Assembly: GCA_015039465.1 (NCBI GenBank)
Contig: MU130575.1
Coordinates: 62,001-126,000, forward strand
DNA from: Phlegmacium glaucopus
Taxonomy: Eukaryota > Basidiomycota > Agaricomycetes > Agaricales > Cortinariaceae
DNA length: 64,000 nucleotides
Reading direction: 5' to 3'
Position 1 is the stretch's first letter. The number at the start of each line of letters is the position of its first letter. Made by a program: the position numbers and the translations under genes. Shown piece after piece: positions 38,330-48,826 of this stretch. The notes below the pieces were generated by a model, which saw only the letters and a list, made by a program, of their open reading frames with translations, searched no databases and had not been told where the DNA came from.

Positions 38330-38859
38330 GTAACTGAGGTATAGGAAGTGTTATTCGTGGCTGTGCTCGATGGAGTCCTGTGTCTATTATTGTATACAGA
38401 CATCGATACTTCACGTCATGAATAGCTGGTGAATGGCCGGGATCATTGTCTAATGCGATCTATACCTACTATAAAATACTGACATTCAGTCCACCGCGGT
38501 TGAGTCGGCTGTTGTTGATCCCTCACAAATCCCTCAGGGTGGTTAGCTTAAAGTGAACAAGTTGAAAATACAATTGAATAATGTAAAAATGTATAACCTA
38601 CTTAATAAAAGCAAGTATTGCTGCGGCCCGCAACCCAAATACTTGTACATTGCTCCCTGCGAAAAGACCAGTATGCCTTTATCGACCTACCGTAATACGA
38701 GGGAGCACATCAACTTGCACCGGGCCGATGCTCTGACCAGTAACTTTTGCACTCAAGGTACTTCGACTTATACGCGTAGAACAATTGGGAACACTATTAT
38801 AGAAGAGGAAAGGGAAATAGTTCAAGCGATGGAAAAAAATATATGGATCATGACATCAA
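38330..38859. other. Spacer upstream of the phosphatase
   Basis: Promoter side of the phosphatase and 3' flank of the membrane protein gene. A plus-strand frame at 38553-38903 is AT-driven and overlaps the neighbouring gene's stop; not called. Confidence 0.4.
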
Positions 38860-40714
38860 TCAGGATTCAGGCCCAGGTAGAGGCGGATCGATATAGACAT
38901 TGACGAAAAGGACGAAAATGATGGCACTCCCAGCCGCCAGACACACACCCCCAAGCCAGACAGCCTTTAAGCTCTTAATTTCGTCCTGTGACAACGTAAT
39001 GACATTGTACGCGCGGTCCCCCAGCCAGAAGACGCTGCTATTGCAATAACATCTGTTGAAGAAGTTGCCAAATTGGAATAGGCATGTGAGGACTACCAAG
39101 ATTGAGTTGAAAGCGGCGATGACCTTCCCAAGACGGCGAAAGAGTATTGAGAAGCGCTTGGCTGCCCGCGTAGACCAGCGATAGACAATAGAGCCCTTGT
39201 GGTGGCGTGCACGTGGTCCGGGAGTCGTAAGGGTGTAGTAGTGGGTTAGGATACTGGAGGTGACTAGTAGCATCCAGACGAGGGTGGAGAGTACTGCATA
39301 GAGAAGGTAAGCAGCAGAACGACAGCCGAGTCCTGTGAGAGTGATCAGAGAAGTGAATAAGAGAGGTAAAGGAGGGAATTGCCGTGTTCTACTCACCTCG
39401 TGTGGGCGTGAGCCAGACATCCATAATTGCAGCACCAGCAGTACTCCACTGCAACATTAACGCCAGGGCGGATGCAATAAACATATTTGACAGAACCTCC
39501 CATCTCCATCTCCAATGATTACAACGTCGAGAATTGTATGGTGGCAAACAATAGTCTTCGACCTGCGTCTTGTTGCCCACACGATTGCTTGTGTCACCTG
39601 CTACGGTGCTCCACGTCTTAGAAGGGTCGACCGACTGGTGATGGTGATAATGCTCGGACGCAGACTCGAAAGCCTCAGACACCTTCTCAACTGCCTGCAC
39701 CCAAGGGAGGAATCTTGCGTAGTTGAAGATCGGTGATGTACATTTCTCATCCCGACGCAAGTGGTCTACCTCCGTGATGGTAAGCATGATAGCTCGTGCT
39801 TCGGTTCCCGCGTGCTTCACGAGGACAATGTCTCCGTCATCTGTGGCAACATAGGCTATCTTGTTCGCGCGTTCGACGGCACTGCTCAGACGGGCCGAGT
39901 CGCACTTCGGGGAAATTTGTAACCATCCTATGACAATAGGAAGAAGCCACAACCAAAGTGAACCTACAGCTTGGCCGTTGGAATTGATGAAGTTTGTTAC
40001 GCCTACTGTGAAGGAGTCGATGAGGGTGAAGATGTACGCGATGACAACCCACGCAATGTTATTGACGGCAGATATGGACCACGTATGAGTGTAATTGATC
40101 CACACGTTGAGCTCGCTCCACCACTCGTCGTTTTGAGGAAGGACGACAAGTGACGCAAGAAGCCCATCCCTTGTCTCGATTTTGAGAGGTGACTGTTGCA
40201 GGCTACTGAGAATACGAATGGCGTTTCGAACGTTGGGATAGGTGTAGTCTGCAAAGCGCCGTGTAACCCAGCGCCCATTCAAGACAGTTAGAGCCAGTGA
40301 ATAAGCAGCCAATGTCGGCGAACCGACTGTCAGCATCACGGAATGTAGATTATCCAGTTTATCATTAGCGCCAAATGGAAGCTGGGATACCAAAGCAAGC
40401 CAGGGAAGTAGCCACGATGCGAACTGTTGTGAGAATACGGTCCAATTGAAAGGTTCTTGGTTACCTCCACACGCATGTTTGCACAAGTTATACGTGACAC
40501 CTGTGGCATCGGACGCGTTTTTGGGACGTCCATAGCTATCTGTGCCACCTATATCCGAGCCATTCCCATATTTGCCTTGAATCACCTCAGTAATGCAACT
40601 ATTGAAGTTTGTTCCAACGACTGTGGTCGGCCAAAGGGCGAGAACAACGATGACGAACACAACGAATTGTTGGAGAGATTCTATGTGAACCCTCGTGTAA
40701 GCCAGCGATTCCAT
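38860..40714 (-). CDS. Multi-pass membrane protein of a mushroom-expanded family
   Basis: Two exons, 40714-39397 and 39332-38860, joined in phase across a 63-nt intron (GTGAGT...CTCACAG), give about 596 residues. Residues 13-35 (QQFVVFVIVVLALWPTTVVG) act as a signal peptide or first helix. A cysteine-containing luminal region with N-glycosylation sequons (NGS, NAS, NWT) follows, then hydrophobic segments LPWLALVSQL, AVNNIAWVVIAYIFTLIDSF, WLWLLPIVIGWLQI, FIASALALMLQWSTAGAAIM, LLYAVLSTLVWMLLVTSSIL, FNSILVVLTCLFQFGNFF and AVWLGGVCLAAGSAIIFVLF. No transporter or enzyme motif is recognisable; function unknown. Coding quality is high and unbroken. Confidence 0.8.
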
Positions 40715-40960
40715 AAGAGAGCCAGAAACTACCTACTCATTCTGTAGCACACATGCAGTTACACGGAGACATACAACCTTTGCAGGCCATTATATATTAT
40801 ACTAAATGCCAAAGCTGTGCGCTAAACAATGCCAGTGGAGTCAAAGATCCCGCCAGTCAGTGGTCAGATAGAAGGTCGACAGGTATTGGGTTTAACCAAC
40901 GAGAAAAAGAAGGACGAATGTCCGAGTTTGGATAATTTGTTATGACGTGCGGCCATCATC

Positions 40961-41275
40961 GGCATTCGCTTTTATGTAATTTAATAACTTTCGTCGATAC
41001 AGTATAAGCGCGCTTCCATACATAACGAATTCTAACTTCTGTGTCAAGGAATCCGAATAGAAGTGGCCGGTCATCGGTTTATGCACTTTGTTAACTCCTG
41101 TGGCAGGACTACGAGTTTCTAGTTCAAGTTTTTGGAAACGATAATCCATTGAACTGCTGTAAGAATTTGAACATTTTGACAACCGTGACGAGAAAAAGTA
41201 GACCAAAATACACCTTCTCAAGGACTTGGAAAAGGGTAGAATTTTTATCTCATTGCAGTAGTATGGGTTAATAGA
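40961..41275. repeat. Dispersed repeat, copy A
   Basis: Shares ordered blocks with copy B (about 42100-42610), for example GCAGGACTACGAGTTTCTAG with GCAGGACTACAGGTTCTAG, and GACTTGGAAAAGGGTAGAAT with GACTCGGAAAAGGTAGAAT. It also shares TGGCCGGTCATCGGTTTATG with copy C. It has no coding potential. Confidence 0.6.
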
Positions 41276-42099
41276 GTTTCAACTGTATCCTAGTATAGAC
41301 CTGATAACATCACTCTCAGTGATATCAATGACATTCAAATGATTCTTCCGTTGCTATCCTCCCGACAACTTTGGAAGAGGCTTCATTGCTACGGCAGTGG
41401 GGACTGCATTTGCGCCTCCCTTTGTTTCTTGCTTGCCGTTATCGTGGGCCCTCTTGGACAGCCTGGTTTTTTGCCTCTTTTTTCCTGCTGCTGTTGTTGC
41501 AAGATTCAGTTGCGATGCAGCCACAGGCCAGTCCGATCAAGAATAGATGGCTCTGGAGAATGACCGCGGATAGTAAGATCGGCTTTATGGAATGCATGTG
41601 TATTAGTATTTAATTAAATACTAGTATTACCTTGTTTACCTTGTTTGAAATTCTCCTCCGTACTGCATGCAATAATTTAAGCATTTGGGTTACCAGTTTC
41701 CGAACTCTGGGAATTCTATATTAACCTAAAACCTAAAAGGATATACTCCAAAAATCACTGGGTAACTTGTATTCTGCAGTGCCTCAACCAGTGAGGTTAT
41801 GGGCATACTTCCAAATCTTTAAACATGTCATATGCGAGGGTACTTGAATAGAAGTTTTCACAGCCCTTGAAAGATGCTTGGAAGGAACTGTAGAAATGGG
41901 GCTGAGCGCTGAGTAATGTTAATGATATCCTTTTATCAATGATTCCTGCCAGTCTGACTCAGTCACCCCGGTCAGTCTTCTTTGTCAAAGACAACGTTTC
42001 TGGACTGGTGAGATAAGTATTGGTAGTAATCCAAACCGTTGACGGGATATCTGAGTCTGATAACTCGTTAGTACCCATCAGCATTTGATCAGCATTCAC

Positions 42100-42610
42100 C
42101 TATTATCGTCCATACGCGCGCTTCCACGAATTTCAAACTCCGATATTTCCGATCCCCGTGTGTCAACTTCAAGTTCCTTAACTTCAGTGGCAGATGTTGG
42201 AATATTTCGTGCTAATCACATCATATCGCATTAATATTGCATCATCAGATAGTTAGAATATCAACCAATAGCGGAAGGCACTCGTAAATAAGCATAGCCA
42301 CGATTGCATGTATTTAAAGTAGTAAACCGCTGGGGTGAATCCCCATCGGTTTATACCAAAGTACTTGATATTCACTCTCTCAATTAGGCCCTCCTAAGTG
42401 ATAGCGCCCTCTTCGAGACTGTACTCTATAAACCGACATCCGAAATTCAACAGCAGGACTACAGGTTCTAGTTTTCGGGAGTGATAATTCAATGAAAGTA
42501 AGATTTTGAGCATTTTGAAAACCAGAAAATGTGGACAAAATATACCCTCCTAAAGGAAGGACTCGGAAAAGGTAGAATTTTCGTTGGCTCCAAGTCACTG
42601 CAGTACAATA
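42100..42610. repeat. Dispersed repeat, copy B with internal insertion
   Basis: The 5' block (CATACGCGCGCTTCCACGAA) and the 3' block (42440-42600) match copy A but are separated by about 280 bp of unrelated sequence, so an insertion or rearrangement has split this copy. Confidence 0.55.
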
Positions 42611-43079
42611 TATGTACCATACTTTACGAAATATTTGTATGGAAGACCATCAGAAATTGAAAGCGCTGTTCAATTCTGTTCAGGATTTTGAGTGCTAAAA
42701 GACACCGCCATCCTGTCAGTGTCTAGGTTGGGAGGTGTGGGCAATGTCACTACCTCGTGCGAGGTTGATAAGATGGTTCTTCCCAACATGTCTCTCCCAT
42801 GGCAAGTTGGCAACAGCCTTTCTCCAGAGCTAGGTAAAACCATGTAAACATTGATATAGAACTATGATGTTGAAAATGCAGTTGACATTCTCTTATGTAA
42901 CCCATAACCCTTGTACCCATACCTTCTTGGCTTTGTAGATACGCAGATACCGGATCGGAGAATGGCCGCGGATAGGATCGTCCTTATGGAATCATGTAAG
43001 ATTCGTTGACTTTCCGTAAGCTTTTTCTTTCAATTTGTAATAGGTCCGTAACCTTTTACAGCAGGGATTCAAAATGATA

Positions 43080-43260
43080 GGCACAGGTCTGGATTGTAGA
43101 GCTGAGTTTGAATAACTCAGCATTGCTGAGGACAAGCCTATTTTGGTAGTGTCGTACATACGCGCGCTAATTTCGATCATAACGAATTTCTGAGTCACTC
43201 AAACTCAGATACTTTTAGAAGGACTGGTCATCGGTCTATGCACTGGATACTAGATTCTTG
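43080..43260. repeat. Dispersed repeat, copy C (5' part only)
   Basis: CATACGCGCGCTAATTTC, ATAACGAATTTCTGAGTCA and TGGTCATCGGTCTATGCACT match the 5' half of copies A and B. The 3' half is absent. Confidence 0.5.
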
Positions 43261-43701
43261 GACCTACCCGCAGAAATAAATTTGAGTGGCAAGACAAGCT
43301 GTGGCATAGCTTTAGTTACGAAGTACATATTCATCAAGATTTCCGATGTCTGAAACCCACAGAAGGGCGGCCTGGATAGGTATTGTAACGGGTCGCTATG
43401 GTGTCTTGCATCAAGTCAACTTTATGCTGCTTTCCCTGGGTCCGTTAACTTACGGTCATTGCGCGTCGACAATTTACATAACTTGTTCTGCCTAATACCA
43501 TTTGCAGATAGCTTTCAAGTTGAGGTTTATTCTTGTCCAATGATGATCACTAAGTACTGAGTTCTAACTTGAAGGGGTCCAGACATATATACACTAGGAC
43601 TTAGTCGTAGTAGTCGATGGGTACATACATGCTAAATACATGCTGCAAGTCCAAGTCAACTACCTTGGAGTGATTCGTCATGATCAAGCAGGATCTTCAA
43701 T

Positions 43702-44861
43702 TCAACATCTTACCTCAAACCTCGACAAGTTCTCGCACCAAACTAAAACTCTAGCTTTCACCCGTTCCACCAATCCTTCATAGTCAAGATTTTGATCCGG
43801 TATGAATAACCCAGTGTGCGCAGTGACCTCGTCCTCGACGCCTCCTATTAGGACTTGTTCCCATTTGTCCATTCCGCCTAGAACTAGACCGAGTCCGTTT
43901 GGGAGGACAATAAAGTGCTTCCCTGATTTGAGTACCTGAGTTTTCTCTTGTTTGTTTTTTTCTTGGAGTTTTTTGGCGGTATTCTGAGGCGTCATGTGCG
44001 ATATTGGAGCCTCTGCTGGTTGGGATGATGGGCTATGTATTGAAGGGTTGGAAGATTGGTGCGACTCCTGGTCTCCAATCACCCCTTCAGAAGTCATAAG
44101 TCCAACATCACCAACTGAGGAAAATATGCCATTCACGAAAAAGGCTTTTGTCGTTGCTGAGAAAGACCGCGATGATCAAACATGGAGATACCAAATTGAA
44201 AATGTTCGACTGCCCATCGTTTACTAGCAGACAAAGGGTCGTCGGCGTGCGTGCGAAGCCAGCGGACAATAGGAACATCGGAGTGTTTCGCAATGTATGA
44301 AAGTGCACGATCTACTAATGGTGATGGTAAATTTAAACGAGAGATAGAGTTTGGAAACGATCCTCGAGAGGACGATTTTATTGGCGTATAGATGTTTTGT
44401 GGTGGCGAAACCTTCAGGGAAGAATTCGAGGCTGGATGCACTAGTAAAATACGATTTTCATTGGAATGAGTAGATGGTCCTACGAGAACTTGAATCGAGA
44501 AGCCGCACATTCCAAACGCTTCTTGTATTCCTCCCAATCATCCGTAGCTTGCTCATTAACGATTTTTGCTTGTTTTTAATCATCCATCTCACGATCTGAG
44601 TGTTCCTCTTTCCCCGGTCCGTTGCCCTTAGGAAGCAAAGATGCGATTCCACTGATGACGACGTGAGGATGCATACCAAGGTATGGTGTGTCCAATGCGA
44701 CATACGCCACCAATGTGCTTGGATTTAGCGCCAGGATATTGATCAGGATTGTTTGATGGATCTGGAGCTGCTAAGAGACCACCCGTAGAGTGGGCTAGAA
44801 AGATGACTGTGCCGGGAGGTTGTGTCGAAAGCCTGTCGAGTTCAACCGACGTTACTACCAT
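43702..44861 (-). pseudogene. DUF676-like alpha/beta hydrolase, 5'-truncated and frameshifted
   Basis: The nucleophile elbow is read as VIFLAHSTGGLLAA, then after a frame change LVAYVALDTPYLGMHPHVVI and SGIASLLPKGNGPGK, then DDWEEYKKRLECAA. Next come LPSPLVDRALSYIAKHSDVP, IVRWLRTHADDPLSASKRWA and VEHFQFGISMFDH, and finally KHFIVLPNGLGLVLGGMDKW and GLFIPDQNLDYEGLVERVKA. The order matches DUF676-type serine esterase/lipase-like proteins common in mushrooms. Frames shift near 44715 and in an A-run near 44150. The N-terminal part expected before the elbow is not found upstream of 44861. Either a decayed gene or one with unusual tiny introns; I favour a pseudogene. Confidence 0.6.
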
Positions 44862-45398
44862 TCAAAAAAGATCGTTGCGTTCGACAATAGTTTTATGGAT
44901 TTATGTGTTGGATATAAGCGAGATATAAGCTACTCTGTGCCTTCAGGTTGAGATGTTTGGGTTGGGCACTCTTGGAGATGTGTTGGGAGTGACTACTGTC
45001 GTGGGGCTTGTGACAGAAGCGTATCACCGGTGACTTGAGTAAGCGGCACACAGAAGGAACTTCAAAAGACGACGTTCCAGGCTTCCAGCTAAAGGCAAAA
45101 TGCTAGGCCATTTCGAAAATTTCATCAAGTCGCGCGTATTTGGTACAAACAAGTAATAAAGCGCGGTGATATAACGTTCGCAAGTGGAGCACCCAATACA
45201 TGCTGCTGAGCTGCCATGGCCGGAAACTTTGCTACATAAGGGTTGAAACGTCGAAACGCTGACCGTTGTAACGACATAGTAGTTATATGTTGAGAGGAAT
45301 TTCGTGGTGATGCACGAACTTGCCTGGGAAGTTATTTACCCCAAATCGGCCCTGAATACCAAGCGGCCGGGTAGGGGTATGTGAACTTGAACAAAGCC
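44862..45398. other. Spacer between hydrolase relic and acyl-CoA synthetase
   Basis: Should hold the promoter of the acyl-CoA synthetase. I could not find the missing N-terminal half of the hydrolase here. Confidence 0.45.
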
Positions 45399-48117
45399 AT
45401 GCTCCTGAGAGCGCTTGTGCCCAAGCCCTCTGGTCGCATCGCTCTATCAAATTCTTTATTCCAGCATGCGCATGTAAAGAGACTTCTGACAAAGTCTTCT
45501 GTGCAGGGACCTCTTGAACCGCCCCTATCAACCAAAACGCTACCCCAATACTTTGACACAGAGATATTAGACAAATATCATGCTCGACCTGCTTTGATAT
45601 GTAGGCAAGAAGCTGCACGCGCCCATGGCGGCCCTCCGACACATAATCTTGGCAAGGAGTCAGGTTACCTTGCTTGGAACTTTGAGGAATTCGATCGACA
45701 TATCAATGCATTGGCACGAGGATTGCTCAGTATGGGGGTACAAACAGGAGATCGTGTTGGAGTGATCATGGGGAATAATAGGTACTCGCTCATAATTGAT
45801 CTTCTGGAGGCTTGTAATATTGATGTCAAATGCCACAGCTCGTATGCGATGCTTCAATGGGCATGCGCCAGCATTGGTGCCATTCTAGTCACTCTCAATC
45901 CGGCTTACCGGTTAACGGAATTAGTCAGTCATGCCTTCCTATAATTCCACCATCACCCTTTTCATCTCTCCAGGAATGATTAGGTTGGCACCTTGCAACT
46001 TGTAGGTGTCAAACACTTGTTTTTTGTACCCCGTCTCCGGTCATCAGACTATGTGCGTATGCTGGCACAAACCTTCCCTGAGATACGAAGTGCAAAACCA
46101 GGAGAAATACAAGTGGAAGATTTACCAGAACTACGTAACCTCGTTCTGGTAGACAATGAGGACACTGCTCACAACGATCTGGCCCAACTTCATATCAAGA
46201 GCATGGTGGATTGGCGTGAATTATTGATGTGGCGAGAAGGTCACGGTGCAGCGCAAGCTCGGAGGGACACTATTGCTAAGTTAGAGAAAGACGATATAAT
46301 CAATCTGCAGTTCACAAGGTACGTCCCCGATGTTCTATGGAAACTCACTTAGCTTATTCAAATAGTGGAACGACTGGATCTCCAAAAGCAGTTTCGGTAA
46401 TACCTGACAAAAATACCGATATCGAGTGCTAACATGTTCAGTCCAGCTTACGCACTCAAATCTTCTTAACAATGCTCTTTCCATCGCTCGATGTATGTAT
46501 TTTACCGAGAAAAATATCCTTTGTGCGTTATTCGTTCCTTCTTCTTTGTATTTGCATCATCTAAACTATCAAAGGCAATGTACCTCCATTATTTCACTGT
46601 TTTGATAAGTTCCCTATTACATTCGCAAGATCCAGATATAATCTGATCTTTCATGTTGTAAACACGTCTCGTCCTAGGAAATCTCGCAGCATGGTCGCAT
46701 GGGGCCTGCGTTGTATACCCCTCAGAAGTATTCGATCCGCCCTCTATTGTCGATGCCGTTGCAGCAGAAAGGTGTACCGCTTTGCATGGCGTTCCTACTC
46801 ATTTTCTCGGTGTCCTTGCTGAAGTAGACGAGCGAACAAGGAAAGGCGAAAAGGTTGATATGAATTCCTTGAGGTAAGCTGATGACAGATTTAGTCTACT
46901 CTTATGGAAGAGTAATTATCTTACTCCTGTTCGTCTCGTTCTAGGACGGGAATTGCTGCTGGGTCACCTATCCCCATAGACCTTATGAGAAGTCTGATTT
47001 CGAAGCTTAATCTGAAGGATTTGACAAACGCTTATGGGATGAGTGGGTTGCCTTTTTGACCATTCTTTTTTGAAATGTAACAAACATCCCCAGCCGAAAC
47101 TAGCCCAGTCTCTTTCCAGTCCACGCCTGCAGATCCTATCATCAAACGCATCGAGACAGTTGGCAAAGTTCAACCGCACGTCAAGGCCAAAATCATCGAT
47201 ACCAAAGGTGAAGTCATGGACGTGGGTACTCCGGGCGAAATTTGCATTTCCGGATACGTATTACAGAAAGGGTGAGTGATTTACCTTTTGTGTTGGACTG
47301 ATTTTTAGTGCAGACGCTGATGGAGATGGTAGATATTGGAATGATGAAGAGCAAACGCATAGCGTGATGAAAAGGGATGAGCAAGGAGTATTATGGATGC
47401 ATACAGGAGATGAAGGTATTATGGACGAAGAAGGCTACTTGCAGAGTGAGTCCTCCAAACAAAAATCGGATATGGCCAGTTGTTGATCGCATATGGAAGT
47501 TGTTGGAAGGATCAAGGTCCGTGTTTGATTCGGCTCCTGTTTGACATCGTTTCCAACTAGCAAATTGTATTTAGGATATCATCATTCGTGGCGGTGAAGT
47601 AAGTTTATTTTCTTGACAAACGAAAGCCATACTCTTTTAATCTGTCTCACTCAGAATTTATTCCCCGTCCAAATTGAGAATGCATTGACGGCGCATCCCG
47701 GAATTCGCGAAGCAGCAGCCATTGCTGTCCCAGATGCAAAATACGGCGAAGTAGTCGGTGTCTGGATTGTCCGAGAGCCACATACGAGCATCTCGAGAGA
47801 TGATGTAAGAACCTGTGTATCGCAAACCATGAATCCTCAGGTAAGAGTTATGCACCAAATCTTGTTGCCTGTCCCCATGCCCTTGAGTCTTCTATCTCTG
47901 GTTTTCTTCGTGTTGTGTCGTGTCCTTTTCTCGGGCTGCTCGGGCTCATCTATCCATTTAGAATGCGCCGGCATGGGTATGGTTTGTTAATGAGGACGGC
48001 ACGCCCGAAGAGCTACCAAAGACGGCTAGTGGGAAGGTGATGAAGCATGTTCTCAGGAAATGGAGTAAAGAACTCGCAGAGAAGGAAAATGGGCGGGTGG
48101 GTAGCAAACCTTCTTAG
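45399..48117 (+). CDS. Fatty-acid/acyl-CoA synthetase (AMP-binding), probably mitochondrial
   Basis: ANL-superfamily enzyme that activates a carboxylic acid as acyl-AMP and transfers it to CoA; closest in layout to ACSF2-like medium-chain ligases. The first ATG in frame is at 45399 (MLLRALVPKPSGRIALSNSL), an Arg/Leu/Ser-rich presequence; the GTG at 45381 extends the same frame. Motifs in order: WNFEEFDRHINALARGLLSM, the ATP loop SGTTGSPKAVSLTHSNLLNN, PPLFHCFGNLAAWSHGACVV, TNAYGMTETSPVSFQSTPAD, LWMHTGDEGIMDEEGYLQIV, GRIKDIIIRGGENLFPVQIE and the C-terminal lysine region ELPKTASGKVMKHVLRKW. About ten introns, some exons under 40 nt. No stop interrupts the assembled frame. Confidence 0.92.
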
Positions 48118-48549
48118 TTTGTACCGGCAGCCTTCCTTCGGCGCTGAATAAATTTATTGTATGGCGTAAGGTTAGTCTGTGAGTTTGTTCCTGGGAACTT
48201 GTTGCTAACCTGCCTTACCAGACCCTTTTCAGTTTCAAGCTTCCACCTGGTCCAGGAAGTTTCTCCAGGTCTTCTATCGATGCCCTTGGATATGCTGACA
48301 TCCTCCTAAACCTTTAAAAAAAAGTACCATTGCGTTGTTTGTCAATCCAATTTCGTGGTTTTTGAACATCATCCGCGCACAAATTTACTATTTCGGCATG
48401 AAATCATCAAATTTTGCCAGAAAAAAGCTCATTATCTATAAAACGAGCCTTTCTCTCGAAAATTTCTGTTGCCTCTTTTAGCACTTGTCACATTGACACT
48501 AAGTCTAGCATCGTTCTCCTGTATAACTTTTTTATTCCGCAAACTTCCC
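48118..48549. other. Spacer after acyl-CoA synthetase
   Basis: 3' flank of the acyl-CoA synthetase. AT-rich with an A8 tract near 48314; no gene is seen. Confidence 0.4.
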
Positions 48550-48740
48550 CATTGTGGCGAAGCCATATGGTAGGGTAGTGCTACACACTTGTAATCTAAT
48601 TTATGTTTCTGCCAATGAGCCCTTGGGCACTCTGAACCAGTCCAGCAACTTGGGTCTCGCGATGCGTCCCCAAGCGGTAAGCTTTCCCCATGCCCATAGG
48701 CGACATTTGAAAGGCCAACAACCGCGAAATACGTGTGGGA
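48550..48740 (-). pseudogene. MYND zinc-finger remnant
   Basis: A minus-strand frame reads CWTGSECPRAHWQKHKLDYK, which keeps the second half of a MYND finger (SxEC-xxx-HW-xx-HK). The first CxxC pair and the closing cysteine are not recoverable, and the surrounding frame has stops. This is most likely the broken 3' end of a MYND gene next to the LINE. Confidence 0.4.
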
Positions 48741-48826
48741 GCCCACATTTAGTAGTGTTGTAATATTGTTTGGGGTTAGTGTATGATTATAGGGATGGGT
48801 GTACTGTGTTCTTGCATGGTGATTGT

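Larger units (their letters stand above)
40715..43679. other. 3-kb gene-poor region with degenerate dispersed repeats
   Basis: No protein-like frame is found on either strand. Partial copies of a repeat are recognisable (listed separately). AT-rich and CGCG-containing motifs recur (CATACGCGCGC near 42110 and 43160; GCGCGCTTCC near 41010). Confidence 0.5.

Noticed and set aside
38553..38903. 116-residue plus-strand ORF
   Set aside because: AT-rich, no motif, and overlaps the end of the membrane-protein gene on the other strand.
41339..41613. Cys-rich plus-strand ORFs (CCCCK region)
   Set aside because: A Leu/Phe/Cys-rich frame from pyrimidine-rich sequence with no start context or splice support, in a repeat-filled region.
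45381..45401. GTG at 45381 as start of the acyl-CoA synthetase
   Set aside because: Nuclear fungal genes start at ATG; the in-frame ATG at 45399 gives a good presequence.
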